This document shows, one piece after another, positions 1 through 7,934 of a DNA stretch of 64,000 nt (its first letter is position 1; each line of letters opens with the position of its first letter). Under the pieces are notes generated by a model. It ran no database searches and was not told the origin of the DNA. It worked only from the letters and a program-made list of their open reading frames with translations. This DNA comes from Propionigenium maris DSM 9537 (GTDB taxonomy: Bacteria; Fusobacteriota; Fusobacteriia; Fusobacteriales; Fusobacteriaceae), in NCBI RefSeq assembly GCF_027925155.1, contig NZ_BSDY01000010.1, positions 1-64,000 of the forward strand, given 5' to 3'. The position numbers and the translations under genes are program-made.

Positions 1-422
1 TATCTCCAATAATCAAAGAAGTATTTTGAAAGAATTTGTTTTAAGGGTTTATTTAAAGAACTCATCCCTATATGGTATCAAACTTGCAAGTACAAAAAAA
101 GCTGCCCGTAGGCAGCTACTTTTTATTGGGATGTAACCTATCTCAGTCTTCATAATAGGGTGAGCTCAAAGCCCAAGCTGGCTGACCTGCAGAATTACTG
201 CTACAGGATAAAGGTGATTCCATGCTCAGGAAGCATTGAGGGATTAGAAAAAGTATCTGCCACAACCGAGATCGGATAAAAAGTTCAGAACCAAAGAAAA
301 AGTTCACCCTTTAAATATACCGTTAAAAGAGTTGCTATTTCAAGTAACGTTCTAATAAGCGGCATAAAAAATACAGTTTCTAAAAAAACGTTGATATTAT
401 CAATGATTAAAAACCTGAAGAA
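1..422. other. Non-coding/decayed left edge
   Basis: No intact gene is visible here. It holds one clear intrinsic terminator (94-126). From about 250 to 527 on the + strand there are fragments that read like protein but need a frame change at an A-run near 381-387 and pass a TAA around 406-408 before ending at 525-527; this looks like a decayed small gene. The stretch 130-250 is GC-richer than its surroundings and could be structured, but I could not match it to a known RNA family. Confidence 0.4.
94..126. terminator. Intrinsic terminator
   Basis: A perfect 7-bp stem AGCTGCC/GGCAGCT with loop CGTA is flanked by an A-run on the left and a T-run on the right, so it could stop transcription in either direction. 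It probably closes a gene lying outside the window to the left. Confidence 0.75.
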
Positions 423-527
423 GTGGATAATTATTGTCTAGAGAATGGCATTGAGGGTAAAGACATTAAAGCTATAAAGGCTGTAACCATAGCCAAAGAC
501 AACAAAAGAAAGAAAAAGGAGGAGTAA
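423..527 (+). pseudogene. C-terminal remnant of a small lysine-rich protein
   Basis: The frame ends in a highly basic/acidic tail (KDNKRKKKEE) directly before the ribosome site of the next small gene. The only start inside the open part is a GTG at 423, giving 34 residues, and similar coding-like sequence continues upstream past an in-frame TAA. I read it as the tail of a decayed gene of the island; the product is unknown. Confidence 0.3.
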
Positions 528-529
528 GA

Positions 530-655
530 ATGGGTAAAGAGAGTAAAAAGAGGGCCGGAAAAGAAGTAGAGGCAGAGGGGTTTATATTAAAGGAGTATAT
601 TATGATGGCCATATCCACAGGAATCATCTTCGTAATAGCACATCATCTAATATAA
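530..655 (+). CDS. Small single-span membrane protein (41 aa)
   Basis: An ATG preceded by a strong ribosome site (AAGGAGG) opens a 41-residue frame. A charged, lysine/glutamate-rich N-terminal half is followed by one hydrophobic segment (about residues 24-41, ending AHHLI). The next gene begins 14 bases later with its own ribosome site overlapping the end of this one, the packing typical of phage or plasmid morphogenesis genes. No family is recognised; function unknown. Confidence 0.55.
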   Translation: MGKESKKRAGKEVEAEGFILKEYIMMAISTGIIFVIAHHLI

Positions 656-669
656 AGGAGGTGTACAGG

Positions 670-1158
670 ATGAAAAAAATATTTTTAGCTTTATTATTTC
701 TCTTAGGGACAGCTGCCCTAGCAAGTTGGAAAGAGGTAGATATCGGTAAATTAGATGAGAACCTTTATAGGGTTAGTTTTTTTCACGAGGAAGATCCTCA
801 TTCTTTCAAGCTTAAACTAGATACAACTGACAGCAGCTTCAAAAAGCATAAGCTTTACTTTTCCACTGACGAGGAAGTTCCAGTAGCGCAACTGCAAGGA
901 GTATCTGTAGTGGTTTGGGAGGACGGCCTTGGGGGATATATCTACAGAGAAAAGGTTTTAGAATCCTATTAGGATGGGGTATATACCTATTCAATATCTG
1001 CAAGTCCCAACTTGTTTTCAAAGAGAGATTTTCACGCTAAGCCAACTGGTGTACAAGTTATCCCCAGTGTAATGATAAATGATGTCTATGACCTAGGCTT
1101 GGAAATTGCTAAGGTTAAAACTAGGATAAGGGAAGGAGCCTACAGTGAGGAAGTTTAG
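670..1158 (+). pseudogene. Secreted protein gene interrupted by an in-frame TAG
   Basis: The ATG at 670 follows AAGGAGGT and opens a protein with a clear signal peptide (KKIFLALLFLLGTAALA). The frame meets TAG at 970-972 after 100 residues, but the same frame continues as convincing coding sequence for 61 more codons to a second TAG at 1156-1158, overlapping the start of the next gene by 14 bases as expected for this tightly packed cluster. The simplest reading is a 162-codon secreted-protein gene broken by one point mutation; amber read-through is the alternative. A GTG at 661 is a possible but less well placed start. Family unknown. Confidence 0.6.
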
Positions 1159-1516
1159 GCTGATATTAATATTTGTTTTAATGATAGGAATCTATTTGGG
1201 AGCAGAAGCCCAGGGAGGTAATCCAGAGGGGATGGAGAGGGTGTCATTGGCAGGTAAGAACTATTCAGAGATCCATCAAAGAGGAGAGTATTATATAAAC
1301 TTGGTTATAGAGACCAAATATAGAAGGGGTATGTATACCGATTTTGGAATTGAGTCCAATACGGGGGCTACAGTTAGAACTTATGGAGATGATACTTCTA
1401 CCTATACTAACATAGCTTACGGTGTGAGACCTAACGGACTTAAGGACAGGTATAGAGTGAGGATAGATCTTAATCAGAGAAACTATTACACAGGACATGA
1501 AATTAGGAGGTTGTAA
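1145..1516 (+). CDS. Secreted protein of unknown function (123 aa)
   Basis: It starts at a GTG preceded by GGAAGGAG and opens with a signal peptide (residues 1-22, ending GAEA). The mature part of about 100 residues is rich in Tyr, Arg and Gly with alternating polar residues, suggesting a small beta-rich secreted or virion protein. Its stop overlaps the next start (TAATG), so the two are translationally coupled. I recognise no family. The position among tiny membrane and secreted genes suggests a phage or conjugative morphogenesis role, which is inference. Confidence 0.6.
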   Translation: MRKFRLILIFVLMIGIYLGAEAQGGNPEGMERVSLAGKNYSEIHQRGEYYINLVIETKYRRGMYTDFGIESNTGATVRTYGDDTSTYTNIAYGVRPNGLKDRYRVRIDLNQRNYYTGHEIRRL

Positions 1517-1725
1517 TGAAGAAATTCAGGAAGAATATAAAACCAGTATCGGTTGTATTAGCGGTACTGACTATAGCTCCTCTATTTTTAGAGGCAGGGG
1601 AGAATTATAAAGAGGTGGGCTTGATCACAATAGGGTTTCTAGGGGCTTTCTGGGCTTCCTATAAGCTATATGAGGAGGTAGTAGTCAATGCTGGGTTTGC
1701 TTGTCGCACTGACAATGAGCGATAG
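1516..1725 (+). CDS. Small two-span membrane protein (69 aa)
   Basis: The ATG overlaps the previous stop (TAATG) and is preceded by AGGAGG at ideal distance. Two hydrophobic segments (about residues 10-27 and 36-50) separated by a short acidic loop suggest a two-span inner-membrane protein, similar in size to holins or small phage assembly proteins. The 3' end overlaps the next gene by 38 bases in another frame. No family recognised. Confidence 0.6.
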   Translation: MKKFRKNIKPVSVVLAVLTIAPLFLEAGENYKEVGLITIGFLGAFWASYKLYEEVVVNAGFACRTDNER

Positions 1726-1936
1726 AAGAAAGGATATTACAGAACAGGATTTTAGGTATACAAGGACAGGACCTTTGATTGTGTGGGCAGTCATTATTAT
1801 GGCGCTGCTGTGCTGGGCAACGTCGGATAACTTTAATGGTTACATAGGATGGGCAGGAGCAGCTATAACTGGAGTGATCTATATGCTGGATAATATTCAA
1901 GCAAATAAGAAGTTTTTAAAGTATCTAAGAAGATAA
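1688..1936 (+). CDS. Small membrane protein (82 aa)
   Basis: A GAGGAGG site lies nine bases before the ATG. The N-terminal 10 residues are hydrophobic, followed by a charged stretch and then two likely membrane spans (about 31-47 and 53-68), with a basic tail. It begins inside the preceding gene, continuing the overlapping layout of the island. An internal ATG at codon 10 is possible but has no ribosome site. Function unknown. Confidence 0.55.
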   Translation: MLGLLVALTMSDRRKDITEQDFRYTRTGPLIVWAVIIMALLCWATSDNFNGYIGWAGAAITGVIYMLDNIQANKKFLKYLRR

Positions 1937-1951
1937 AAGGTCCTTAAGTGA

Positions 1952-2071
1952 GATGGGAGTAAGGAGGAATCTGCAACCACTTACTTATCAGATCATGGCT
2001 TAAGAGGAGCTAAGGATTATATCGGTTGGAAGGATGCCTTGTGTGCTTGGGAGAGTTTGTATGGCTCTTGA
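1952..2071 (+). pseudogene. Coding-like remnant without a start
   Basis: After TGA at 1949-1951 the same frame as the upstream membrane-protein gene stays open for 39 codons (contains HGLRGAKDYIGWKDALCAWE) and ends at TGA 2069-2071. The residue mix is protein-like, yet there is no ATG, GTG or TTG near a ribosome site. I read it as the remains of a gene. Confidence 0.3.
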
Positions 2072-2161
2072 AAATATTTTATTTTAATTGACATTATCAA
2101 CGGAATTGTTGGAAGAATGCTGATAAAATACACCGTAAATTTACTAGGGAGGAGTGGAGAT

Positions 2162-2284
2162 ATGTGCAAAAAAGTTAAGAGAGAGGAAATGAACTATAAC
2201 AAAGCTAAGTGGGTTTGTAGTAATTGTGAGGTGTCAAACAGAGTTGTTGGTCAGAGTTATTATGTTTGCCATAGGATGGCTTAA
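2162..2284 (+). CDS. Small cysteine-containing protein (40 aa)
   Basis: The ATG follows GGGAGGAG at seven bases. The 40-residue product carries a CSNC pair near the middle plus Cys2 and a CHR motif near the C-terminus, consistent with a single zinc-binding knuckle as seen in many small phage proteins. The C-terminus overlaps the next small gene in a different frame. Function unknown. Confidence 0.5.
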   Translation: MCKKVKREEMNYNKAKWVCSNCEVSNRVVGQSYYVCHRMA

Positions 2285-2396
2285 ATTTAAAGGTGTAGAT
2301 GGTGCAATTATCAAAAGAAGATTGTACCAAAGGAACGACACAAAACAACTATACTTCAGATACAAGGGACAGGCAATGCCCCACTATGAATATTAA
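2262..2396 (+). CDS. Small basic protein (44 aa)
   Basis: This frame begins inside the previous gene and ends just where the ribosome site of the following gene starts. The product begins MFAIGWLKFKG and is rich in Lys, Arg and Tyr. There is no strong ribosome site before the ATG, so expression would rely on coupling to the upstream gene. The composition looks genuinely coding; no family is recognised. Confidence 0.45.
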   Translation: MFAIGWLKFKGVDGAIIKRRLYQRNDTKQLYFRYKGQAMPHYEY

Positions 2397-2404
2397 GGAG
2401 GAAG

Positions 2405-2908
2405 ATGAAGAAATTAATATTAGTGGCGGTGTTTGTATTGAGGGTAACCACTCATAGCAGGTTATTGGTAACCGATATAGAGGGAGAGGAGAGGATATAC
2501 GCAAGGAACACTCCCCAGGGCACCAGGTACTACCCGCATTTCAGATCGGAAAAACAACTTGCAATTTTAATAGAAGACAACAAGATCCACTACCTCTATC
2601 CAAATGATAGAAGGAGGAGACCTGAATATAATATAAGAGCGACCCGAGGTGGTGCTATAGTGTATGAGGGCAGAAGCAGAAATAATCCCCTGCACAATTC
2701 AAGAGAGGTTAATGGCGTACTGAGGATCTACACTGGAGGAAATAAGGCAAACCACATTTATACATTAAGGAACAATGGCAATACCTGGCTGCTTTATAGA
2801 GGCAGCAGCGTGTCAAACCCAGTGGCAAGGTTAGAAAGGCAAGGAGGGAGACACACTCCAGTACATCTAATGAGTGCATTGGTTCAGGCAGGATACTTAA
2901 AAACTTAA
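2405..2908 (+). CDS. Secreted Arg-rich protein of unknown function (167 aa)
   Basis: AAGGAGGAAG precedes the ATG. The first residues (KKLILVAVFVLRV) resemble a short signal peptide or anchor. The rest is rich in Arg, Asn, Gly and Tyr, with repeated short strands of the kind IYxLRNNGNTWLLYRG, suggesting a beta-sheet protein. It is the largest gene of the left island. I do not recognise it; a structural or host-interaction role is guesswork. Confidence 0.6.
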   Translation: MKKLILVAVFVLRVTTHSRLLVTDIEGEERIYARNTPQGTRYYPHFRSEKQLAILIEDNKIHYLYPNDRRRRPEYNIRATRGGAIVYEGRSRNNPLHNSREVNGVLRIYTGGNKANHIYTLRNNGNTWLLYRGSSVSNPVARLERQGGRHTPVHLMSALVQAGYLKT

Positions 2909-2918
2909 GGAGAAGCTT

Positions 2919-3110
2919 ATGGATGATCTAACTGCAGCAATATTAAAGGGAGAAAGGGGTATGACTTGTGGTGTGGTTTTGAATGCAAAGAGGGGTAGAC
3001 CAGAGGATTGCACTGAATGCAGAAAGAAGGATGTTTTTAGAAGGACATGGGAAGAGAATGAGCTAAAAGGATTGAGGGCTGTCAGCAGATTGGCGAGGAG
3101 GGCAGGATGA
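2919..3110 (+). CDS. Small Cys-containing basic protein (63 aa)
   Basis: AAGGAG lies six bases before the ATG. The product has a single Cys near residue 17 and a CTEC pair near residues 32-35, with a basic C-terminal helix rich in Arg. The stop overlaps the next start as ATGA, a coupling signal. No known family. Confidence 0.5.
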   Translation: MDDLTAAILKGERGMTCGVVLNAKRGRPEDCTECRKKDVFRRTWEENELKGLRAVSRLARRAG

Positions 3111-3286
3111 CATTAATTCACAGAGAGATGCAGTTTATAGAGTATAGAGATGGTGAGGCGCTGTTCCTTAACCCTGATGGTGAAGTGCGGTATTTTGGTT
3201 ATCCCTGTGACAACAGCTGCCCTGGCAGGGAAGAAGAATTAAACCATCTACAATGCTGCCAAGTGGGGAGCAAAGGGGTTCCTTGA
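3107..3286 (+). CDS. Small protein coupled to upstream gene (59 aa)
   Basis: The ATG overlaps the previous stop (ATGA). The 59-residue product has the sequence feature LNPDGEVRYFGYPCDN and a CC pair near the end. A second frame over the same DNA also looks coding (see the entry at 3150), so only one of them may be real. Function unknown. Confidence 0.4.
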   Translation: MTLIHREMQFIEYRDGEALFLNPDGEVRYFGYPCDNSCPGREEELNHLQCCQVGSKGVP

Positions 3287-3377
3287 GGGAGTAAGGGATG
3301 TGGCCGAGGAGATTGTTCATGTAGGCCTTAACCACAGGATGGTAGTCTCAGACCTTATTATCAACAGGAGAAGGTAG
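3150..3377 (+). pseudogene. Possible secreted protein broken by in-frame TAA
   Basis: In a different frame from the previous entry, an ATG opens a 30-residue sequence that ends in a signal-peptide-like stretch (ILVIPVTTAALA), reaches TAA at 3240-3242, and then continues open and coding-like for 44 codons (contains WGAKGFLEGVRDVAEE) to TAG at 3375-3377. It reads as a small secreted protein inactivated by one stop codon. No good ribosome site precedes the ATG, so confidence is low. Confidence 0.3.
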
Positions 3378-3429
3378 AGGTGACTCCTTCCACTCCGGCA
3401 GATAGTAGCAGTAAAATTATTATTTAGAG

Positions 3430-3453
3430 CAGGTCTCTAGAGGCCTGTTTTTT
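3430..3453 (+). terminator. Intrinsic terminator closing the left island
   Basis: A stem CAGGTCT/AGGCCTG (one G-U pair) with loop CTAG is followed by six Ts. Confidence 0.75.
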
Positions 3454-3478
3454 ATTTGAAAATATTCCGAGAAGAAAA

Positions 3479-3509
3479 AGGTTTAAGGATCATAGACCTG
3501 TTTTTCTTT
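3479..3509 (+). terminator. Second, weaker intrinsic terminator
   Basis: AGGTTT/AGACCT stem with a nine-base loop is followed by TGTTTTTCTTTT. It backs up the terminator just upstream and insulates the convergent heat-shock genes. Confidence 0.45.
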
Positions 3510-3521
3510 TATACAATTGAA

Positions 3522-3546
3522 AAGGGAGCCCTTTAGGGGCTCCCCT
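3522..3546 (-). terminator. Terminator of the hsp20 gene
   Basis: A GGGAGCCC/GGGCTCCC stem with a short loop lies just beyond the hsp20 stop; on the minus strand it is followed by TTTTCAATTG. Confidence 0.7.
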
Positions 3547-3583
3547 TCAGCAATGAAAAATCATAACAATAAATTAAAACAAC

Positions 3584-4015
3584 CTACTTGATCTCAATAT
3601 CAATAACCTCATCTTTGGTAACTTTAGACTTCAACTTAGGTACTGATATAGTTAGAATTCCATCGGTATATACGCTTGTAATTTTATCGATGTCAACATC
3701 TTCAGGAAGGTTTATGCTTCGACTGAAGGATCTGCTCTGGAATTCTCTTCTGTGATAGTTCTTATCCTCATATACCTTCTTATCACTTTGTTCATAGGAG
3801 ATTGTAAGGATATTTTTCTGTCTTTGTATCTTTATATTATCCTTCTCAATTCCAGGAGTAGAAACTTCCACAGAATATCCATCTTCGGTTTCCCATATAT
3901 TAATAGGTGGAGTTATTCTTCTGTGGAAAAAACTGTCTGTTAAAAAATCATCTTCAAAGAAATCTCTAAAGAAACTAGGATTAAAAATTTCATGTTTTTT
4001 AATTAGATTTGTCAT
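3584..4015 (-). CDS. Small heat-shock protein, Hsp20 family
   Basis: An ATP-independent cytoplasmic holdase that binds unfolding proteins. The 143-residue protein has the alpha-crystallin domain from about residue 35 to 135, opening with PPINIWETEDGYSVEVSTPG and carrying the family's conserved hydrophobic-aromatic strands and a C-terminal DGILTISVPK motif. I start it at the ATG eight bases after AAAAGGAG; a GTG three codons upstream lies inside that ribosome site. It stands alone between groEL and a terminator, on the same strand as the chaperonin genes. No CIRCE copy was seen before it, so its heat-shock control is unknown. Confidence 0.9.
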   Translation of the reverse strand: MTNLIKKHEIFNPSFFRDFFEDDFLTDSFFHRRITPPINIWETEDGYSVEVSTPGIEKDNIKIQRQKNILTISYEQSDKKVYEDKNYHRREFQSRSFSRSINLPEDVDIDKITSVYTDGILTISVPKLKSKVTKDEVIDIEIK

Positions 4016-4137
4016 ATCAACCACTCCTTTTTTAATAAAACCAGTGATAATAAAACCAGTATCTTCAAAAGTTAAATTTTCAACTAACTAAACCTATCAA
4101 ATTTTATTTAAAAAACATGCTATCCCTTATGAGCTTT

Positions 4138-5760
<1,623 letters not shown>

Positions 5761-5773
5761 CTACCTCCTCCAA

Positions 5774-6034
5774 TTACTCTGCTACAGCCAAAACATCTTC
5801 AATTTCAAGAATTAAGTATTTTTCTCCAGAATCAATAACCTCTGTTCCTGAGAACTTTTTGTAGATGATTTTTTCACCTAGCTTAACTTCATCGATGCCT
5901 CCCAAGGCAACTACCTCTCCCATATTTGGGAGGGTCTTGTTTTCAGAACCTGGTAAAATAATCCCACTAGAAGTTTTTTCCTCCATTTTCAAAGGCTTTA
6001 CCAGGAGTCTTTTTCCTATTGGTTTGATGTTCAT
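5774..6034 (-). CDS. groES: Co-chaperonin GroES (10 kDa)
   Basis: Heptameric lid of the GroEL chamber. The 86-residue protein starts MNIKPIGKRLLVKPL, has the mobile-loop segment KTSSGIILPGS and the roof and C-terminal ILEIEDVLAV motif. An AGGAGG site precedes the ATG. It is first in the operon, directly downstream of the CIRCE operator and a near-consensus promoter. Confidence 0.98.
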   Translation of the reverse strand: MNIKPIGKRLLVKPLKMEEKTSSGIILPGSENKTLPNMGEVVALGGIDEVKLGEKIIYKKFSGTEVIDSGEKYLILEIEDVLAVAE

Positions 6035-6056
6035 CTAAAACCTCCTCAAATTTTTA

Positions 6057-6083
6057 TTGGCACTCACACTCATGGAGTGCTAA
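6057..6083 (-). promoter_or_regulatory. CIRCE operator of groESL
   Basis: The inverted repeat TTGGCACTC-N9-GAGTGCTAA differs from the CIRCE consensus (TTAGCACTC-N9-GAGTGCTAA) at one base. CIRCE is bound by the repressor HrcA, which is released on heat shock; hrcA is not in this window. Confidence 0.95.
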
Positions 6084-6090
6084 CGATTAT

Positions 6091-6119
6091 TTAATACACC
6101 TTTTTTTGAAAAAAGTCAA
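6091..6119 (-). promoter_or_regulatory. Housekeeping promoter of groESL
   Basis: On the minus strand TTGACT (6119-6114) and TATTAA (6096-6091) are separated by exactly 17 bases; the CIRCE element lies just downstream at the transcription start, where a repressor would block it. Confidence 0.85.
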
Positions 6120-6295
6120 GTTTTTTTTGTTTTTTTCTTAAGAATTATAATATCCCCTCCTCTAAACCCTGAAATAATAGGGCATCTATAAAAAAACATA
6201 AAAAAAGTTCCTCCAGACGGGAATGATTAAAACTTAATTCATCCAACTTCCAGAAAAACCCTTCTTGAATCTTCTCCAGGAATAAAAAAGAGGTA

Positions 6296-6487
6296 CTACT
6301 CATTTATGACATTTATAATCTCTGAGATATATTGATATATAAATTCTATAACCTTTTCACTTTCAAACTTCTCCAAAACCTTTTCTTCCATCTCCTCTAT
6401 TTCAGATATATTGTATATCTCATAGTCATTTTGTAGCATATAACGTATTAACTCTATAATCTTGTCATCATCAATCATTATCTTCAT
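6296..6487 (-). CDS. Small acidic protein of unknown function (63 aa)
   Basis: The likely start is the ATG directly after AGGAGGAAAT; the frame extends further upstream but without a ribosome site. The 63-residue product is very acidic and Ile/Glu-rich (SEIEEMEEKVLEKFESEKV) and probably all-helical. It lies alone on the minus strand between groESL and a gene-poor stretch. No family recognised. Confidence 0.5.
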   Translation of the reverse strand: MKIMIDDDKIIELIRYMLQNDYEIYNISEIEEMEEKVLEKFESEKVIEFIYQYISEIINVINE

Positions 6488-6902
6488 ATTTCCTCCTGAT
6501 TTCTTATTGATATGGTGGGAGCTTTTATACATATTATGCAGTAGCAAGATGTCTGTTAACTTCAAACTTCTTGAGAGTTACCAGGCTATATTCAAAGGAA
6601 AAGGTTCCTATCTGCTTTATAAAAATCTAATAAAGATTTTTCATAAACACCTCCCTTACTACAGCTATATATGTCTTTCAAACTTAAAAAGCACTTTCCT
6701 TTCTCTCCCTCTTAAAGATATAGTTTTTTACACTACTTAATTACCTTATAGTAGAGCACTTTTTTACAATGGCGAATATAGAAAGCTCTGTAGGATTTAA
6801 TTTGAAAAAACTGTATAAACCTTTGTAGGGTTAATAACTATAGAGCATAAAAGTATTGAAAAGGAGAATAGTAGTTTCATAAAGAGAGGAGGCAGGTAAA
6901 AA
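6488..6902. other. Gene-poor AT-rich spacer
   Basis: About 410 bases hold no convincing gene. The right edge carries the ribosome site (GAGGAGG) of the next gene. I see no repeat, tRNA or terminator here. Confidence 0.5.
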
Positions 6903-7172
6903 ATGACATACAGACTGATAAGTGATGAGGAACTTGAAAGGCTGGGCTTGGATCCTGATAACTATAGGGAGCCCATATGGTATTTTACAGAGGAAAAAGC
7001 CCAGAAGATATATACAGCTTCTATTCCTGATGAGATCTCCCAGGAGGAGGTGGAAGAGTTCACTGACTACCTAAAAGCATTTATAAAGGTAAGTCCGGAG
7101 GAATTAAGTGTTTTAGATGATTACCTCACCGCCCTTATAGGAAAAGTGGAAGAGATGTATAAGGATAAATAG
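6903..7172 (+). CDS. Small hypothetical protein (89 aa)
   Basis: A GAGGAGG site lies about ten bases before the ATG. The product is acidic and predicted helical, with the motif ISDEELERLGLDPDNYREP near the N-terminus and no membrane segment or cysteine. It stands alone; no family or function is recognised. Confidence 0.6.
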   Translation: MTYRLISDEELERLGLDPDNYREPIWYFTEEKAQKIYTASIPDEISQEEVEEFTDYLKAFIKVSPEELSVLDDYLTALIGKVEEMYKDK

Positions 7173-7365
7173 TTTCAGCAGAGGATAAATATTTTTTTGA
7201 AGATTATATATTCTCTGAGCTTTATAAGAACTATATATTTTATCAAAGGAATTTTATGGATCTCTCTGTTTAGGTTAAATATTTTCTACCCTTCTATTGA
7301 TTTTTTTGACAAAGTAACCAGAGAGTTAATATGCAATATTCATTTAAAATTTGGAGGAGCTACCT

Positions 7366-7851
7366 ATGATTAAATTTGATGATAAATTTATTGCTGAAAT
7401 GTCCATGGGAAGATATAAGACTTGGAATGAAGTTAATAGTTTAGCTATAGAAAAGGGGATCTATTTTCAAGATAATTTCTCAGTTGGAATGAGCAATCCA
7501 TCTGATTCGGATCTAAATGATTTTCTTAGTGATTCATTCCCTTTAATTCTAGATGGAAAACTTTTAGAAGGAAAGGCATTAAATTTAAAAAATATCTATG
7601 ATTACTACCAAAATGTATGGATTTCTCAAGAAGATAATGAAATTTATGAAATTGTAGTTAATCTTTTCAAATATTTTCTTGAAATAAGCGGTTCTACAGC
7701 TGAAGAACTAGAAAAAACAAACGATATAGAGCTTTTGATTGAAAAAACAGTAAAATTAGCAAAAAATCTAGCTGAAAATACAGTTTATGATCAAAATAAA
7801 TATAATGAACTTATGGAATTGGCTAAAATTTATAAGCCTGATAAAAAGTAA
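7366..7851 (+). CDS. Hypothetical cytosolic protein (161 aa)
   Basis: I place the start at the ATG eight bases after GGAGG; the frame runs 15 bases further upstream through that ribosome site. The product is acidic, helical and lacks membrane spans. Codon use is markedly AT-rich compared with the fusion gene that follows, which may mean recent arrival. The size and acidity recall immunity-type proteins, but no family can be named. Confidence 0.6.
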   Translation: MIKFDDKFIAEMSMGRYKTWNEVNSLAIEKGIYFQDNFSVGMSNPSDSDLNDFLSDSFPLILDGKLLEGKALNLKNIYDYYQNVWISQEDNEIYEIVVNLFKYFLEISGSTAEELEKTNDIELLIEKTVKLAKNLAENTVYDQNKYNELMELAKIYKPDKK

Positions 7852-7934
7852 TTTTTCAAAATATTGTTTTGATATAAATCTAATATGAGTATTAGGACTA
7901 AAATATCTATGATTTTTTTATGTGAGGTGAGTCA

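Noticed and set aside
1265-1498. Open frame on the minus strand
   Set aside because: It mirrors the coding region at 1145-1516, lacks a ribosome site and does not look like protein.
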